A program made the position numbers and the translations under genes. The notes under the pieces were generated by a model that saw nothing but the letters and a program-made list of their open reading frames with translations, made no database searches and had not been told where the DNA came from. From Alitta virens (taxonomy: Eukaryota; Annelida; Polychaeta; Phyllodocida; Nereididae), in contig OW028578.1 in NCBI GenBank assembly GCA_932294295.1, positions 37,904,685 to 37,968,684 on the forward strand: 64,000 bases of DNA, given 5' to 3'. This document shows positions 1-10,975 of this stretch, in pieces. Each line of letters begins with the position of its first letter. Position 1 is the first letter of the stretch.

Positions 1-555
1 AAGTACATTGCTCATTGCAATGCCCAGCATTCTACTGCATGCGTAAATGTGATAATAACACGCAAAATTGTTTTACTATTATGAATGCGGTATGAGGATG
101 GTTTGTGTATTTATCGTAGTATCTATGGTGAATATGGTAGCTTTGTTTTTATGTTACAAAACCTCAAAGTGAAAAGTGTTACCAGCACCATGTGTATTAC
201 TGTATTGTAACAGTATATAAAATTACTGCGAGTGCCACCCCTACGGGGTAGTACTAAAGACGCCTGCAGAAAGTTACGTAGGGCGCCACTGTCTTAAGTT
301 ATATTAATGGGGGAGGGGGGGGGGGGGGGTTGCACCGACTTATTCAATTTATGATATAGGCCTAAAATACCAAATAATTATGCTCTAGAAACCTTGATGA
401 AATGAATAACTTTAAAAGCCATGACTGACATAGGCCTAATGATACTAAGCAAAAGATTAGGTTATTTAGACCTAGGCCCTATAAAATATTGAGCATAAAT
501 TAGGCCTAACATTTTTTTAACGCCTAGATAGGCCTACCTAGTAGTAATTAGTAGT
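1..555. other. Non-coding left edge, TAGGCCT-rich with a G tract
   Basis: I see no gene here. A G-rich homopolymer lies at about 309-329. The word TAGGCCT or close variants recurs several times between 355 and 545. If the Harbinger exon on the minus strand at 562-818 is spliced, this stretch is the start of its first intron. Confidence 0.5.
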
Positions 556-561
556 ACCTAC

Positions 562-818
562 CTCAAGGTAAGGGCAAGTTGCTCCTTTGGAGATATTGTT
601 TCTCTTGACCTGCAGCTTTTCTCGAGTCGACTACTGATGCTCAATAGGATTTCATTGTAGGCTATTTTGTTAACACCAAAGTAGGAAATAAACATCTCAT
701 CATCCAGTTCCAGTTCTCTGAAGAGATGGTAGAAAGTTCCGTACTTCCGACGATCTTTGTCTCGGCGTTTCATTGCTATTAATAAGATGGGTAATAAATT
801 GCCATCTGGGCTGTCCAT
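562..818 (-). CDS. PIF/Harbinger-type transposase, first coding exon (partial)
   Basis: The minus-strand reading frame from the ATG at 818 encodes about 85 residues. They resemble the N-terminal helical region of PIF/Harbinger (HARBI1-like) nucleases: a basic start, then LFRELELDDEMFISYFGVN, then a stretch ending SPKEQLALTLR. In the family this region precedes the DDE nuclease domain (known family pattern). The frame ends at a good splice donor, TTGAG/GTAGGT, at 562/561, so later exons with the DDE triad would lie beyond the left edge of the window. The frame stays open upstream to 851, but only through a TTG codon, so the ATG at 818 is preferred. Whether this is a mobile transposase or a domesticated gene cannot be told here. 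The family call is fairly secure, activity unknown. Confidence 0.7.
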
Positions 819-865
819 TTTCAACAGGATTGTGCTTTTGTAAATAAACAAAAGAACGGACTACG

Positions 866-975
866 TATGACGTATATATGGAAAGGTATAAAACGGACGA
901 CGGATGACGGACAACGGATGGTAAAAAACAGAAAACGGATGACGGACATACGGACCGCAAAACGTGTATATGGAA
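866..975. repeat. CGGATGACGGA-type short repeat cluster
   Basis: Several near-copies of CGGA(T/C)GACGGA and ACGGATG lie between 889 and 958. They are flanked by two copies of a TATATGGAAAG-like word near 870 and 968. The cluster lies immediately upstream of the Harbinger transposase exon on the minus strand. It could be subterminal transposase-binding repeats, promoter sequence or a simple minisatellite; the sequence does not decide. Confidence 0.5.
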
Positions 976-1113
976 AGCCAGCTTTAGGCTGGACTAGACT
1001 ACTATTTCTTAAATTGTAGTTGGTGCCTCTTTCTTCGGGAAAATTTGAGGTTAATGGTGGCAACCCAAAATATCTTAATTTGTGAACATCAAATAAAATA
1101 TCATGTATGCGGC

Positions 1114-2110
1114 TCAAAGTGTCCTTCTATTTGCCTTTAACAGTAAATCTTTGTATTCTGAATTTAAATCATTATAAACATACCGAAGAGCTCGCTTAAA
1201 CAATTTTTCAAGTTGCATAGAGTCACTCACACTGCAGTAATGATAAACAGAGTTACAATACCTTAAGTTAGAACATATAAGAGCATCAACAATTTGTAAT
1301 TTAGACTTAGTGGTTAATACAGTACTGAGCCTACCAATAACATTTACTTGCCTACTACATTTTTTGATAAGATGTTTAATATGATGTGAGAATTTTAATT
1401 GATTGTCAATGTTGAAGCCCAAGAGTTTAACATAATCTGTACTTGCAATTAAAGTGTCACCAATATTAAATACAAGGGTTTGATGAGATCTACTTAATGT
1501 CATATACTGAAACTTAGAAGGATTTGCCTTCATAAAATTGTCCTGAAACCAGTTAACAGAAATTTGTGATGCTTTTTCAAGGACGGATTTTACAACATTT
1601 GGATCTTTGTGACAAAAAGCTAAAGTATTGTCGTCGGCATAATTAAAGACATCACACTTTGTATTCAATAACCATAGCAAATCATTAATAAAGACCTTAA
1701 AAAAAACCGGGCCAACTATGGATCCCTGTGGGACACCTCTTTCTAAATATAACCAATTGCTTTTGACATTACCTAATTTGACTCTCTGAGGTCTTCTGTA
1801 CAAATAACTTTTGATAAAATTTACAGCATTTAAAGAAAAACCATAATTTGCAAGTTTCATTTTTATCAAGCGCACACTTCCAACTTTCTACACACTTCAA
1901 AATAACATTTTCACATCAATAAGATTTTCTATATGCAGATAGATTGGCTGAAATAATGTTAGAAAAGTAAGTATTCATTTGGTCACACATTAAACACATT
2001 AAACCCTCAACTACGTTTGATATTATAGTAAGTTAACTAACAGGTCTGTAATTACCTTTATAATAACAATCCAATCGTCTTTTTTAAACAATGGAGATAC
2101 TTCCCGTAAT
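1114..2110 (-). pseudogene. LINE-D: decayed non-LTR reverse transcriptase fragment
   Basis: The longest open frame (1875-1114, 253 residues) has GVPQGSIVGP, the catalytic motif YADDNT and the downstream thumb region of a CR1/Jockey-like reverse transcriptase. It starts at a GTG with a stop just upstream, so it is not a true protein start. Reading further upstream on the minus strand (to about 2110) gives SPLFKKDDW, then after a frameshift KGNYRP, with internal stops. These are the RT segments that normally precede the open frame. The reading switches frame near 1865 and lacks the motif normally containing SKAFD, so a short internal deletion removed the first catalytic aspartate region. No endonuclease or ORF1 remains. 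A dead, 5'-truncated copy. Confidence 0.85.
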
Positions 2111-3280
2111 ATACCACCTGTAATTTTTATGCCTGGTGTATGATTTCACTCGTACACACATCTGTGAGTTTTTGCAGGTGCATCAAAGCACACTTACACG
2201 CCTGCTATTTTTTACAGCTATGTAATATATGACACTTTCACGAGAGTAAATTTATGCCATTAAATAATGTATAAAAAAAAGCATATGTTAGATGACATCA
2301 ATATGACAGCAATGATAGTACATGTCTAGTTGTACAATGAAAATGCTTCATTTATACTCCTAATAACATTTAAAGAATATATGTATGTATATCACGAAAT
2401 AATATGCATCTGTAATTTCTATTCAATCAAACTTTACAGTTAGTACTTATTATTGCATTTTTCTACCTTGTGCAGGTTATATATAATGGCCTAACTTGTT
2501 ATTCAACTATTCATGACTAACTTCTCAATATATTAGGTATAAGTGTATTTTTATTGTTTTAATCAATATAGATGATAAGAATGTTGCAAATGAACTAATC
2601 AGAAAAAAAGGCATTGTTCTATCATGTATAGAAGCCAAGTAATTGCCAGTTGAATTTTTGCACTCCTTCAATATCTTCAGGTGAGTTAAAGATGAACGTT
2701 TTTAGTTAAAGAAAGTCAGGTGAGAAGGCCAAGGGAAAAAATTAGCAGTTTCTGAATATAGGCCAAGGCCAAAGGTCTAGGCAAAGGCAAAAAGAGTTTC
2801 TCACAGACGTGAGAAAAATGTAGCTTTGCCTAATATTTAATTGTGATTGTGATTTGGATGGGGTGCAATATTCCCATACATGTACATTTATTTTGAAGAT
2901 GAAAAAATACAGTAATCTAGCCATTGGAGTAAGATATAAAATAAGTTAATGAACTTTTTATCAACAACACACATGGGTCAAGATGTGATGATGCAGGAGA
3001 TCTGCGCATTGGCGCGTTCATCCACTGTTATACTGTGCGTTGTTGTAGTTGCATACACACAAAATGCGCGTGCGAGCAATACTACGTTCATGAATGCGTG
3101 TATATGTCAGAAAGTACATTATACAGGTCAATCATGAGAAAAATGTGCTTGTATATGCAAGCTATGGCAGTTGTGTACATGCTAAATATGACAAAATATA
3201 TAGCTCTTATTTTCATGATCTATATCAACGGTAATTCACACACGTTTTTGATACATTTCAGGTAGAGATGATAACATAGT
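2111..3280. other. Gene-free stretch
   Basis: Only short open frames without recognisable domains occur here. The notable content is the dispersed repeat at 2610-2795. Confidence 0.5.
2610..2795 (-). repeat. Dispersed repeat, inverted copy at 33495-33690
   Basis: This segment, rich in AGGCCAAGGCCAAAGG, matches 33495-33690 on the opposite strand over almost its whole length. Shared landmarks include CTTCAGGTGAGTTAAAG, GAAGCCAAGTAATTGCCAGT and the AAGGCCAAGG word. The other copy is inside the TTAA transposon. The repeat class is unknown. Confidence 0.7.
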
Positions 3281-3992
3281 GTGACAGGCTGTAAAATATA
3301 CTCATTGTTCCCTTTAGTTCTTTAAGCTAGCACAGAATCATCTAATCAACTGTTCTATTGTGTGGTGTGCAAGATGACCTATATTTAGCTGGCCTAATTT
3401 GGCTGACCTGGTTTTGAATGGAACTTAGTGGAAGCAGTTCTGAAAGATTCTGCAACACTCTAGAACACTCTACACTTTTCTGAAATTCTCTAGACTTTTC
3501 TAGACTTTTCTAGAAATATGCAGATTAGTGGCCAAGTATAAAAGGGGGTGAGTGACAGGCAAGAGAAGGGAGATTTCATCAGAAGCCCTGGAGAACTTAC
3601 GTCACAACAAGAGCCTATTGCTATACATTAGTGTGGAGTTTGTGCCATCGTATTGCCTTGTTGGAATTCATCATCATAAGAGTAGAGCGTCCGTGAAACT
3701 GAGTGAAGAGACATTAGTCCAAGTACGGGAAGACATCAACGTAACATCAGGACTATCGTGAGACTTTCTCAACTGTGGAATGACAGCAGGACCACACCAG
3801 GAGGGACACCACACATAACTCTGCCAAAATAAGGACGATTTTGACATTGATAGACTGTGAGTGCAGAATATTGAATTATTTGTACATATTACTTCCTGTT
3901 GAGTGTATTAGTGTTTAGTAACCATTAAAGTGTTTAATTGTAAAATTTTGGGTTTGTCGTTTATTTCTGCTGAGTCGTAACAAAATCCAGCC
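3281..3992 (+). mobile_element. Solo LTR of an LTR retrotransposon
   Basis: The segment begins TGTGACAGGC and ends GTCGTAACA, an imperfect terminal inverted repeat of the TG...CA type. It carries, in the right order, a promoter-like upstream part, a strong TATA box (TATAAAAG at 3537-3544), about 380 bp of possible R region, and an ATTAAA polyadenylation-like signal near 3925. No primer-binding site follows the right end, and no polypurine tract or coding sequence precedes the left end, so I read it as a solo LTR. No clear target-site duplication was found, so the ends may be off by a few bases. A host promoter is the main alternative. Confidence 0.6.
3430..3545 (+). promoter_or_regulatory. 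TATA box with upstream heat-shock-like element cluster
   Basis: Upstream of the TATAAAAG at 3537 lies a run of TTC/GAA blocks. One perfect inverted heat-shock pair, TTCTAGAA, is at 3508-3515. Near-matches sit at about 3437-3450, 3479-3490, 3498-3506 and around the CTCTAGAACACTC words. A TTACGTCA half-CRE word is near 3598, downstream of the TATA box. This suggests stress-responsive transcription of the LTR; that role is inferred. Confidence 0.5.
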
Positions 3993-4524
3993 TTATTTTG
4001 TGCTTTGTTTTCTGCCAAGTAAGCATCCCTTGCACATCATATTAGGTAGAACTACATTAAAGTTCAAGTGCCAAATTTTAAATATAATGAATTGAATACA
4101 CATAATGTAAACACCAGTGGTAGGCTGCAATCTTAAAGATGAAATATTATACATCTTTATCAATCAAACAAGACAGAACAATTATTCTCAAATCATTATC
4201 ATGGACATGAAAGTGTCAAAGAATCGTTTTGTAACATGAATGTGGGTGTAATAATAGTTTAATTATAAGTACACTAAACCTTTCTGGGATGTATCTCAAG
4301 CAGAGGTGTAATTAACTATTTACCAGCCAAAGCACCATCGTTTACAGCGGCAACAAGAAAGGGATTGCCAATTTGCGTATAGCCAATTTCACAGATTTGA
4401 AAACCCATCTGATTGACTTGGGAACTAAACTCCAGAGTACTTCATGTGAATGCAGGGCTCCCATTGGTTGAGGCAGCCCTCTGGCGTATAGTTTCCAAGT
4501 ATTTGAAATCAGGGAATCATCTGA
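3993..4524. other. Gene-free stretch between the LTR and the inverted duplication
   Basis: Nothing recognisable; only unsupported short open frames. Confidence 0.4.
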
Positions 4525-5506
4525 TACACAAATATACAAAAGACATGCCCAACTGAAAGACCCACGGTATATTCTCAAACTGACAAATCACATGGAAAAC
4601 TATGTACTAAATAGTGACAGCAATAGCCTATCTTTTTTTAAACATTCAGAATTTTATATATACTTTGTTCTTTATACTCTTAAATAAATATCATAATGTC
4701 AATAACAAGTACTAAAAACAAAACTAGGTGATGCAATTTATTAAAAAGTCAGCTAAATATTAAATATACAAAAAAATACAAAAACAAAAAATATATAATC
4801 ACTTGAGTCATTTAATGTGCCAAATATTAGCACATTTGAAAAACTTCACAATCATTCTTTTCCTTAAATCAGTAGAATGTGCTTATAATATTCCAATGTC
4901 ACTGACAAACACATCAAACACAGTGTAAAATAGTCTCAAAAGTTTGCTTATATCAAATTTTTACAATTGTGGAAAAATTGCATAGGAAAGTAATTGACAA
5001 AGGTCTATACAAAATTTAATATGCTTGTCAATCAATTAAATAATGCTTGTCAAATGTGTCAAATATATACAATGTATGTCCACCATAGGAAATATGCTGG
5101 TGAATTGTTCATCTGTTATTCATATTATATGCAGGCATTTAGTTGAAGAAAAATCTATATATTGTAATCAATTCAATTAACCAATCAATAAACTTACTTA
5201 TGTTTTATTGTCTTTGTTTCCTTGACAATTGTCTTTTATATCATTGCAGTCATTCAAAGTGTATACATGCATTTTGGTTAAATAACAGTAAGCTATATGT
5301 TGGTGAATTGCAATAAAACAAAGTATATGCACATATTTAGTTGAATATAAATGTCATCAACTCAATCAATTAATACACTTTATTACTGTTTATTGTCTAT
5401 GACTCTTTGTCAATTGTCTTTTATATCATTGTTTAATAAATGAATGAATTTTATGGTCATGTAGAAGTCACAAAAGAGCTGTCTATCAAAACATTCTTAA
5501 TGTCAC

Positions 5507-5724
5507 TTATCCAAGATAGATTGTGCAAACTCCTTCAGGACTCCCTCTTGTATTTGGAATGTGCTGAAAGTGATAACATTTCTCATTCTGCACACACCAC
5601 AATGCACAATGTTCATGATCAGGTAGATCCACAATTAACTTGGGAATGCTGTTGCTGACATGTTGGTCGTTAGTGAATAAGATGCCCTGGTTGTCACGAT
5701 TTAATGTTTTCATAATCCTTGCAT
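5507..5724 (-). CDS. LRR-PAN secreted protein, exon 2 (PAN/apple-like C-terminus)
   Basis: This exon follows a splice acceptor (TTTATTTATTGACAG, ending at 5725) and ends with TAA at 5507-5509. Its phase (two bases completing a codon begun by one base) fits the phase-1 donor at the end of the LRR exon (7982). Joined, the two exons give a protein of 633 residues. The exon encodes about 72 residues with CALWCVQNEKCYHFQHI followed by GVCTIYL. That C-x3-C-x5-C spacing with a later cysteine resembles a short PAN/apple-type module, a fold that binds proteins or sugars in extracellular proteins. The intron would be 2.26 kb. The same exon occurs a second time at 14760-14977 in the other arm of the inverted duplication. 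The linkage is supported by phase and orientation only; a transcript would settle it. Confidence 0.65.
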
Positions 5725-7042
5725 CTGTCAATAAATAAATGTACAGTATTTATATCATTATCTGATTGAGTATTGACAATGGGCAGAACCATTTTCAAGT
5801 TAGCAGCAGAACTTTCCTTCAGATTAACTGATAATTAATTCAAAATTAAATGGGCATGAACTGAGATCGAAAAGCGATTACATTTATCTGGTTAGGCAAC
5901 ATGCTTTATTGGTGTTTATTCAGAGTTGACAACTTTGTTGTGGTCATGACCACGACAACTTACAATGACGACTGCCTGATAACTCCCTGATATCCCTGCT
6001 CAGCATATTCATTTGGCTCAGACGCTTTACTCAATCAAAACTGGTGATGCCATACTTTGAGACAACAGCAGCCATAATCAACAAATTATGAGAATGATGA
6101 ATAATGCTTATATGTAAATTTATTTTTATTATTCATAAGGTAAAGTACTTGCTTTTGGTTTTATTAAAAATATTGTCAAAATATTCTAGCTAAATAAGAT
6201 GCATTGAAGCATGATTGTTACGTTGCTTAGAAGGTTTGGTATCAGGCCCAATCAGCATTTGTTTGTATGTTTAATTGTTTACAGTTTCTTGCAATATATC
6301 TAAAACAGGTAAAGCTGGATTGTCACTCCATATGACAGTGGCTAAAATCTGTTACATTCATTTCATTGCTTCAGAAAGAAAAGGATTAAGTCCCACCAGG
6401 ACCTCGCTAGGTTCACTATATCTCTATAAAATTAATAAACTTCCCCTAGAATTTAATTTTTCATGCAATCAAAATTGCCGATTTGTTTATATTGCACTGT
6501 ACTTCTATGGCCAATGAGATGAAAATGAGGCATAAACAAACATCATTAGCGTCATCAGTTCGTAATGATTTTACTTTTCAGTGCCTTCAATGTGTGTCCG
6601 ATTTTCAAAATTCAAAGTTATTATGTACAAAAATTGGTAGATGTTTCACCTGTAGCATGAATGGAAACAATTTCGACCTTAATGTTTAATAAATTACTCT
6701 GAAATTGCGAATCAGCAACACCCTTAATTACATTTTAATTTATAATTAGCTTAACTGCAAATGTATATCCTATGGTAGATAGATGGCACTTCATTTGAAG
6801 ACCACTATTCAACTGTATCTGTAGGCTGAGGAGTGTACTATGGATGGGCAAGGATGGGCAAGAAGCAAGGATGGTGCCAGGGCGGACAGTCAGCGGAAGT
6901 AGGACGGGCAGGCCATGGAGGTGCAAAGAGCGTCTCCCGAGCGTCTTCCAAGCTGTCCAACAATGATAACGTATGGATGGCGAGTATACACTGATGGCCA
7001 GCCTCCCCTGTGTGTCTGAGGGGCCGCAAATGGCCACGTATG

Positions 7043-7100
7043 GTTGATTGACTCCTGATTGACTCCTGATTGATTCCTGATTGACTCCTGATTGTCACCC
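7043..7100 (+). repeat. 11-bp minisatellite (TTGACTCCTGA)
   Basis: About five tandem units of TTGACTCCTGA with small variants. The matching place in the other arm (near 13270) holds only one to two units, so the array changed length after the duplication. Confidence 0.75.
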
Positions 7101-7325
7101 GATTGACTTCAAATTGATTCAACTATGTATGAACAAGTATAAGCAAGAGTAAAAACATTTTTCCATCGGCACTCACTCCCCATGCCCATCTGTGACATGA
7201 GAACACCCCTTAAGCGTGCAACATGGACTTATGGAGCGCACACAAAGCCTATGCCATATCAAGGTTATGTCGGCTCTGGCATCTGGTAACTGAATCTAAA
7301 AAGTCAGGGTTAGGGTAGTAGTAGA

Positions 7326-7981
7326 GCACAAAATGCCAGATATTATTCCAAAATTTGGCATGTATCAGGATGTAATTCAGCAGAATATTAAGGTATAGAT
7401 TTAACCTACAATTATTGCCCAGATAGCACATCAAATAGGGGACGACATCATTGAAACATCAACCCATCGTTTTGTCACCAAATTGTCAGTCTGACAACTT
7501 GGCCCTTACTTGGTCATCTGTCCAGTGTCTGGTTAGCCCACGGTTGGCCTAGTGTTAGGTCAGCCCACTGCCTGGTTGATTCATTAATTTAACTGAATTA
7601 TGAGTGTTGTTTCCCTCTCTCACTCCAATTTTTTTCTCTTTGTTTGCTTTCTCTGTCAAATTGTAAAAGGCACTTAGCCAGCAAACAAAACCCACCAAGC
7701 ATGACTGTTTGTGACTTGGACATTCAAGCATGATGATTAGCTGGACTATTTTCGTCAAAGACAATAGAAACTGGTCACAACATCAAGTTCATGACAAATT
7801 CAAAGTTGTCAACTCTGAATAAACGCCATTGCAACCAAACTTTTAGTACCATTCATAATAATATTCTATGTGTTACATAATTGGTCAAATTTTTCAATAA
7901 CTAGATAGGGTACCGACAATTAAGCTGGACAAAATAAAATGTTCATACTGACAAAGATCAATCTAGTATAAGGAATCTTAC
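7326..7981. other. Intron sequence of the LRR gene, no other gene seen
   Basis: This stretch belongs to the proposed 2.26 kb intron. It includes a copy of the word GTTGTCAACTCTGAATAAACG near 7804-7824, also present inverted near 5925 and, with two bases missing, near 14557. Confidence 0.4.
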
Positions 7982-9665
7982 CTGGACATTTCAAGTCCTC
8001 CAATGTCACATAATTCCAAATTTTGCCAAAGCAACGTTCAAAATAGGAAACTTTAATTGGTGTAGGATGTCTCTTTGCCCAGCATATCATTTCATTACAC
8101 AACCCAGGGTTAGTGCCAAGGTAAACAGTCAGTTTATTGCATGTTACTCCAGTACACCAGCTGTATGGGTCTCCTAATTTGGTCAATTTATTTTCAGAGA
8201 GATGTATTTCAGTAAGTTGTGGCATGTATGCTAAACTATCAATAGGAAAATGTTCAAGAAGATTTCTTCTCAAATCCAATTTATCCAATTTAGAACAACC
8301 ATTGAGATAACCTGATGGAATGACAGATATTTTATTGCTGAACAGATTCAAAGTTAATAGGTTTGAACAGCTCTCATTAATATAAGGAGGTTCAGTCAGT
8401 TTGTTTTCAGAAATATCCAGTTGCATTAAGTTTTTGTTGAATCGAAAGGTTTCTTTAGGTAAGTATGAAATGTTGTTGTCATGGGCATCCAGTACTTGTA
8501 AGCTTGACAGGAGTGACAGATTTGGTAGCATTTGCAGCTTGTTACCATCAATGTACAACTTTACCAAGCTTGGTAGATCAATGGCTGCCTGATCTGTTTC
8601 CTTTGTGCCATTACTGCTGCAATTCTTTACAGGAATGTACTCTATGCCATTGTCTGATAAATCTATTAAAATAGCCTTTTTAATGGTATTTAAGGTGTTC
8701 ACTTGAAGGCAGGTGTCACCAACACCACTTAACGCTAACGTCGTAATGTCTTCAAGACTATTAAACATCTGGTTAAGATTAGCACCCCCCTGACCAGCCA
8801 TTGATAGAAAAAAATCAATAGCATAGGGAAAGCTAGAGCAATTTGATGGGAGTGAAGCTATCTTTGTATCCATGGCCCAAAAAGCTCTGATTTTTGCAAA
8901 TGGGCTGAAACATGGCATTGTAGTCAACTTTTTACATGAAGTGCATCTGAATGAGTTTAATAAAGGCAGGTCCGTAAAAGCATGCCATTCTGTCCTAACA
9001 AGTTCATAATTGTTTCTTATTTGGAGAACTCTTAATTTAATAAGTCCAGCAAATGTGTGATCTTCCAGGACAACAAACTTGTTTTCATCTAAGTACAATG
9101 AGTACAAACGATCAAATCCCATGAAATAATTAGGCTCTATTGCTGATATTTCACATCCAACTAACTCAAGCATTTTTAGAGTAGATTTTGTTCTTTGAAA
9201 GTCAGGCATCCTCATCAGGCTGTTGTGACTGAGATACACAAACTCGACTCCTGCGTAAGGAAACACCAGATTCCAGGTATCATTTGTTATTGAGCAGTAT
9301 TTCATGGAGAGTTTAGTCAGGATGCCATCAATGTTCTTGAAGAAAGGAACTGTCTTGATTGGGTTGTTATTCAAATACAATGTTTTAACTTTTGTTCCAT
9401 TGAAAGCATCTTCTGAGACATTTACAATTTTGTTCAATCCCAAGTCCACATGGATTATATTTGCCATTTTATTAAGAGTGTTGCCAGGTATCAATGTAAA
9501 TGCATTAGAAATTAATTCGACATTAGTTACTGAAGCATCTATATCAGTTGGAATATCCACTAATGCTGCATTATTTCTCTTGTACCATACCTCTCCATCC
9601 ACTTTGATAACAATTATATTGAATGCCAAAAAAATTAATTTTAAAATAATCCAAACAACCTCCAT
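7982..9665 (-). CDS. Secreted leucine-rich-repeat protein, exon 1
   Basis: The ATG at 9663-9665 opens a 561-codon exon. Residues 1 to about 24 form a hydrophobic signal peptide. The rest is a series of LRRs, about 18-20 by eye, of the LxxLxLxxNxL type, for example LSSLQVLDAHDNNISYLP and LTEIHLSENKLTKL. A cysteine-containing cap resembling an LRR C-terminal domain follows near the end (CNEMICWAKRHP with later cysteines). No transmembrane segment is seen. The exon ends in TGTCCAG/GTAAGA (donor at 7981), and the few residues after that in the open frame are intron. Phase matches the PAN-like exon at 5507-5724. Such proteins act outside the cell as adhesion or recognition molecules; the ligand is unknown. 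The gene occupies the loop of the inverted duplication. It may lack a 5' untranslated exon that I cannot see. Confidence 0.85.
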
Positions 9666-9681
9666 TTTCCTTCAATTATGA

Positions 9682-10600
9682 GCACTTATGGTAATGATAG
9701 TCTCTCCAGCTTGGAATGATAAACATAAATGCTTGACAACTGAAAAGCATTTACTTTTAGGCAATTAAAATCAGGCACCGCGCCAAGAAAATGTCAGGGT
9801 CGAAAAGTTTTATCTGAATAATTCAGACTTTTAACAATGGCTGTTGGACACACAATATTATTGGAGACACTTCTACAGAATATGTTTTGTTCAGACTTTT
9901 ATTTCTTTATGGTCCACTTGAAAATCTCTTTTTACTGCATCAGAGGCCACACTAGCTCAACTGTCAAACAAATGTGTTACATTTAATTGAGATAAACCTT
10001 TTAAAAATCACTTGCAGAACTCTCATGTTTATCAAGATCAAATAGATAAACAAATAGATAGATATATAGATAGATAGATAGATATGGAAAGTGCAGCCCT
10101 GAAAGACAAATTCTTGCCACTTTTGAGGGTTGATTGATGAGGTGAGAGGGAGGAGTCCATCCGTGTTAAACACTTACCCATGAGTGGCTGCCTTAGCATA
10201 GACACTGAGTAGAAGCGACCACCAATTTCTCATTGAATTTTTGTGGGCCTGGCCATAACCATACAGTGGTTTTTGTGTCAGTGGGCTCTATTGTGCTTGG
10301 AAACCTCAAGTGGGTGGTGGCAAAGGCTTTAACTCACAATTTGGAGGTGAAATTTTGCATGGTAGTTGATCTTTATCATTGAAATGGAAAAAGCGCTGGG
10401 GAGTGATCTGTTTGAGAACACTGAAAAAAACTAATTTTATAGTACCATAATGTCTGTAAGGATGGTTGACCGCTAGACAGACAAACAAAATGGAGCAACA
10501 GACACTGCCAGGCAGGTGTCATCACAATAAAATCTTTTACATGACGTTACGATACGACATGATACAATACAATATTATTTATTGGTCACAAAATGAAAGT
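9682..10600. other. Upstream flank of the LRR gene
   Basis: No coding sequence recognised. A clear TATA box for the LRR gene was not found. The stretch contains the SINE fragment at 10025-10240. Confidence 0.4.
10025..10240 (-). mobile_element. SINE-2 fragment with GATA tail
   Basis: The segment from GATATGGAAAGTGCAGCCCTG to about 10240 matches 41350-41520 and 51885-51960 in the same orientation. It begins (element 3' end) with a short GATA microsatellite at 10040-10083, as does the copy at 41325. The tRNA-like head is missing, so this is a 5'-truncated copy. Confidence 0.65.
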
Positions 10601-10619
10601 TGTTGCATTGGTATATCAA

Positions 10620-10975
10620 TACACAGGCAATTAACATATATATGGATAAATATATCTTACAGCAAAAACAATTAGAAATGCCATGGCTACGAATGTATGT
10701 CTGATTCTGGTAACAGCCACATTGTCCAGCCACAGTTCAATCTACGTAGGGTCAAAGTATAAAATCTTTACATGTATTTGCACAGCATCTCCATGGCAGG
10801 ACTATTTCGATATTTGTCAAATGAAGCCAAATACTGCATTTTTCATACTTTTGTCGATCAAATTTCAATTACTGTACAACAGTGTATCAATTTTGTAGGA
10901 CATGTAAATGATAAACATAGACATCTTCCCATGGCAGGATCATTTCGATATTTATCAAATGCCTGACATCTCTAC
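10620..10975 (+). repeat. Secondary inverted repeat, left copy
   Basis: Matches 12515-12850 on the other strand. Both copies keep the sequence around CATGGCAGGACTATTTC and the word ATGTATGTCTGATTCTG. Both can be read as a similar short peptide starting MAGLF and containing TFVDQISIT. I take the peptide similarity as a by-product of recent duplication, not proof of coding. A third partial direct copy is at about 10919-10965. Confidence 0.7.

Larger units (their letters stand above)
4525..7325 (+). repeat. Left arm of a large inverted duplication
   Basis: This arm matches 12853-16180 read on the opposite strand. Anchors, left versus right: about 4525-4610 with 16066-16180; the ACTAGG(T/G)GATGCAAT word near 4722 with its complement near 15612; the PAN exon 5507-5724 with 14760-14977; CTGATATCCCTGCTCAGCAT near 5980 with 14480; 6840-6960 with 13320-13440; and 7190-7325 with 12853-12995. 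Identity by eye is high but clearly below perfect, with many small indels, so the duplication is not recent. The right arm carries an extra insertion at about 15690-16065. Confidence 0.8.

Noticed and set aside
3035..3265. Short frames upstream of the solo LTR
   Set aside because: No domain, start context or neighbouring exon to support them.
9304..9681. 125-residue plus-strand open frame
   Set aside because: Antisense shadow of the LRR exon.
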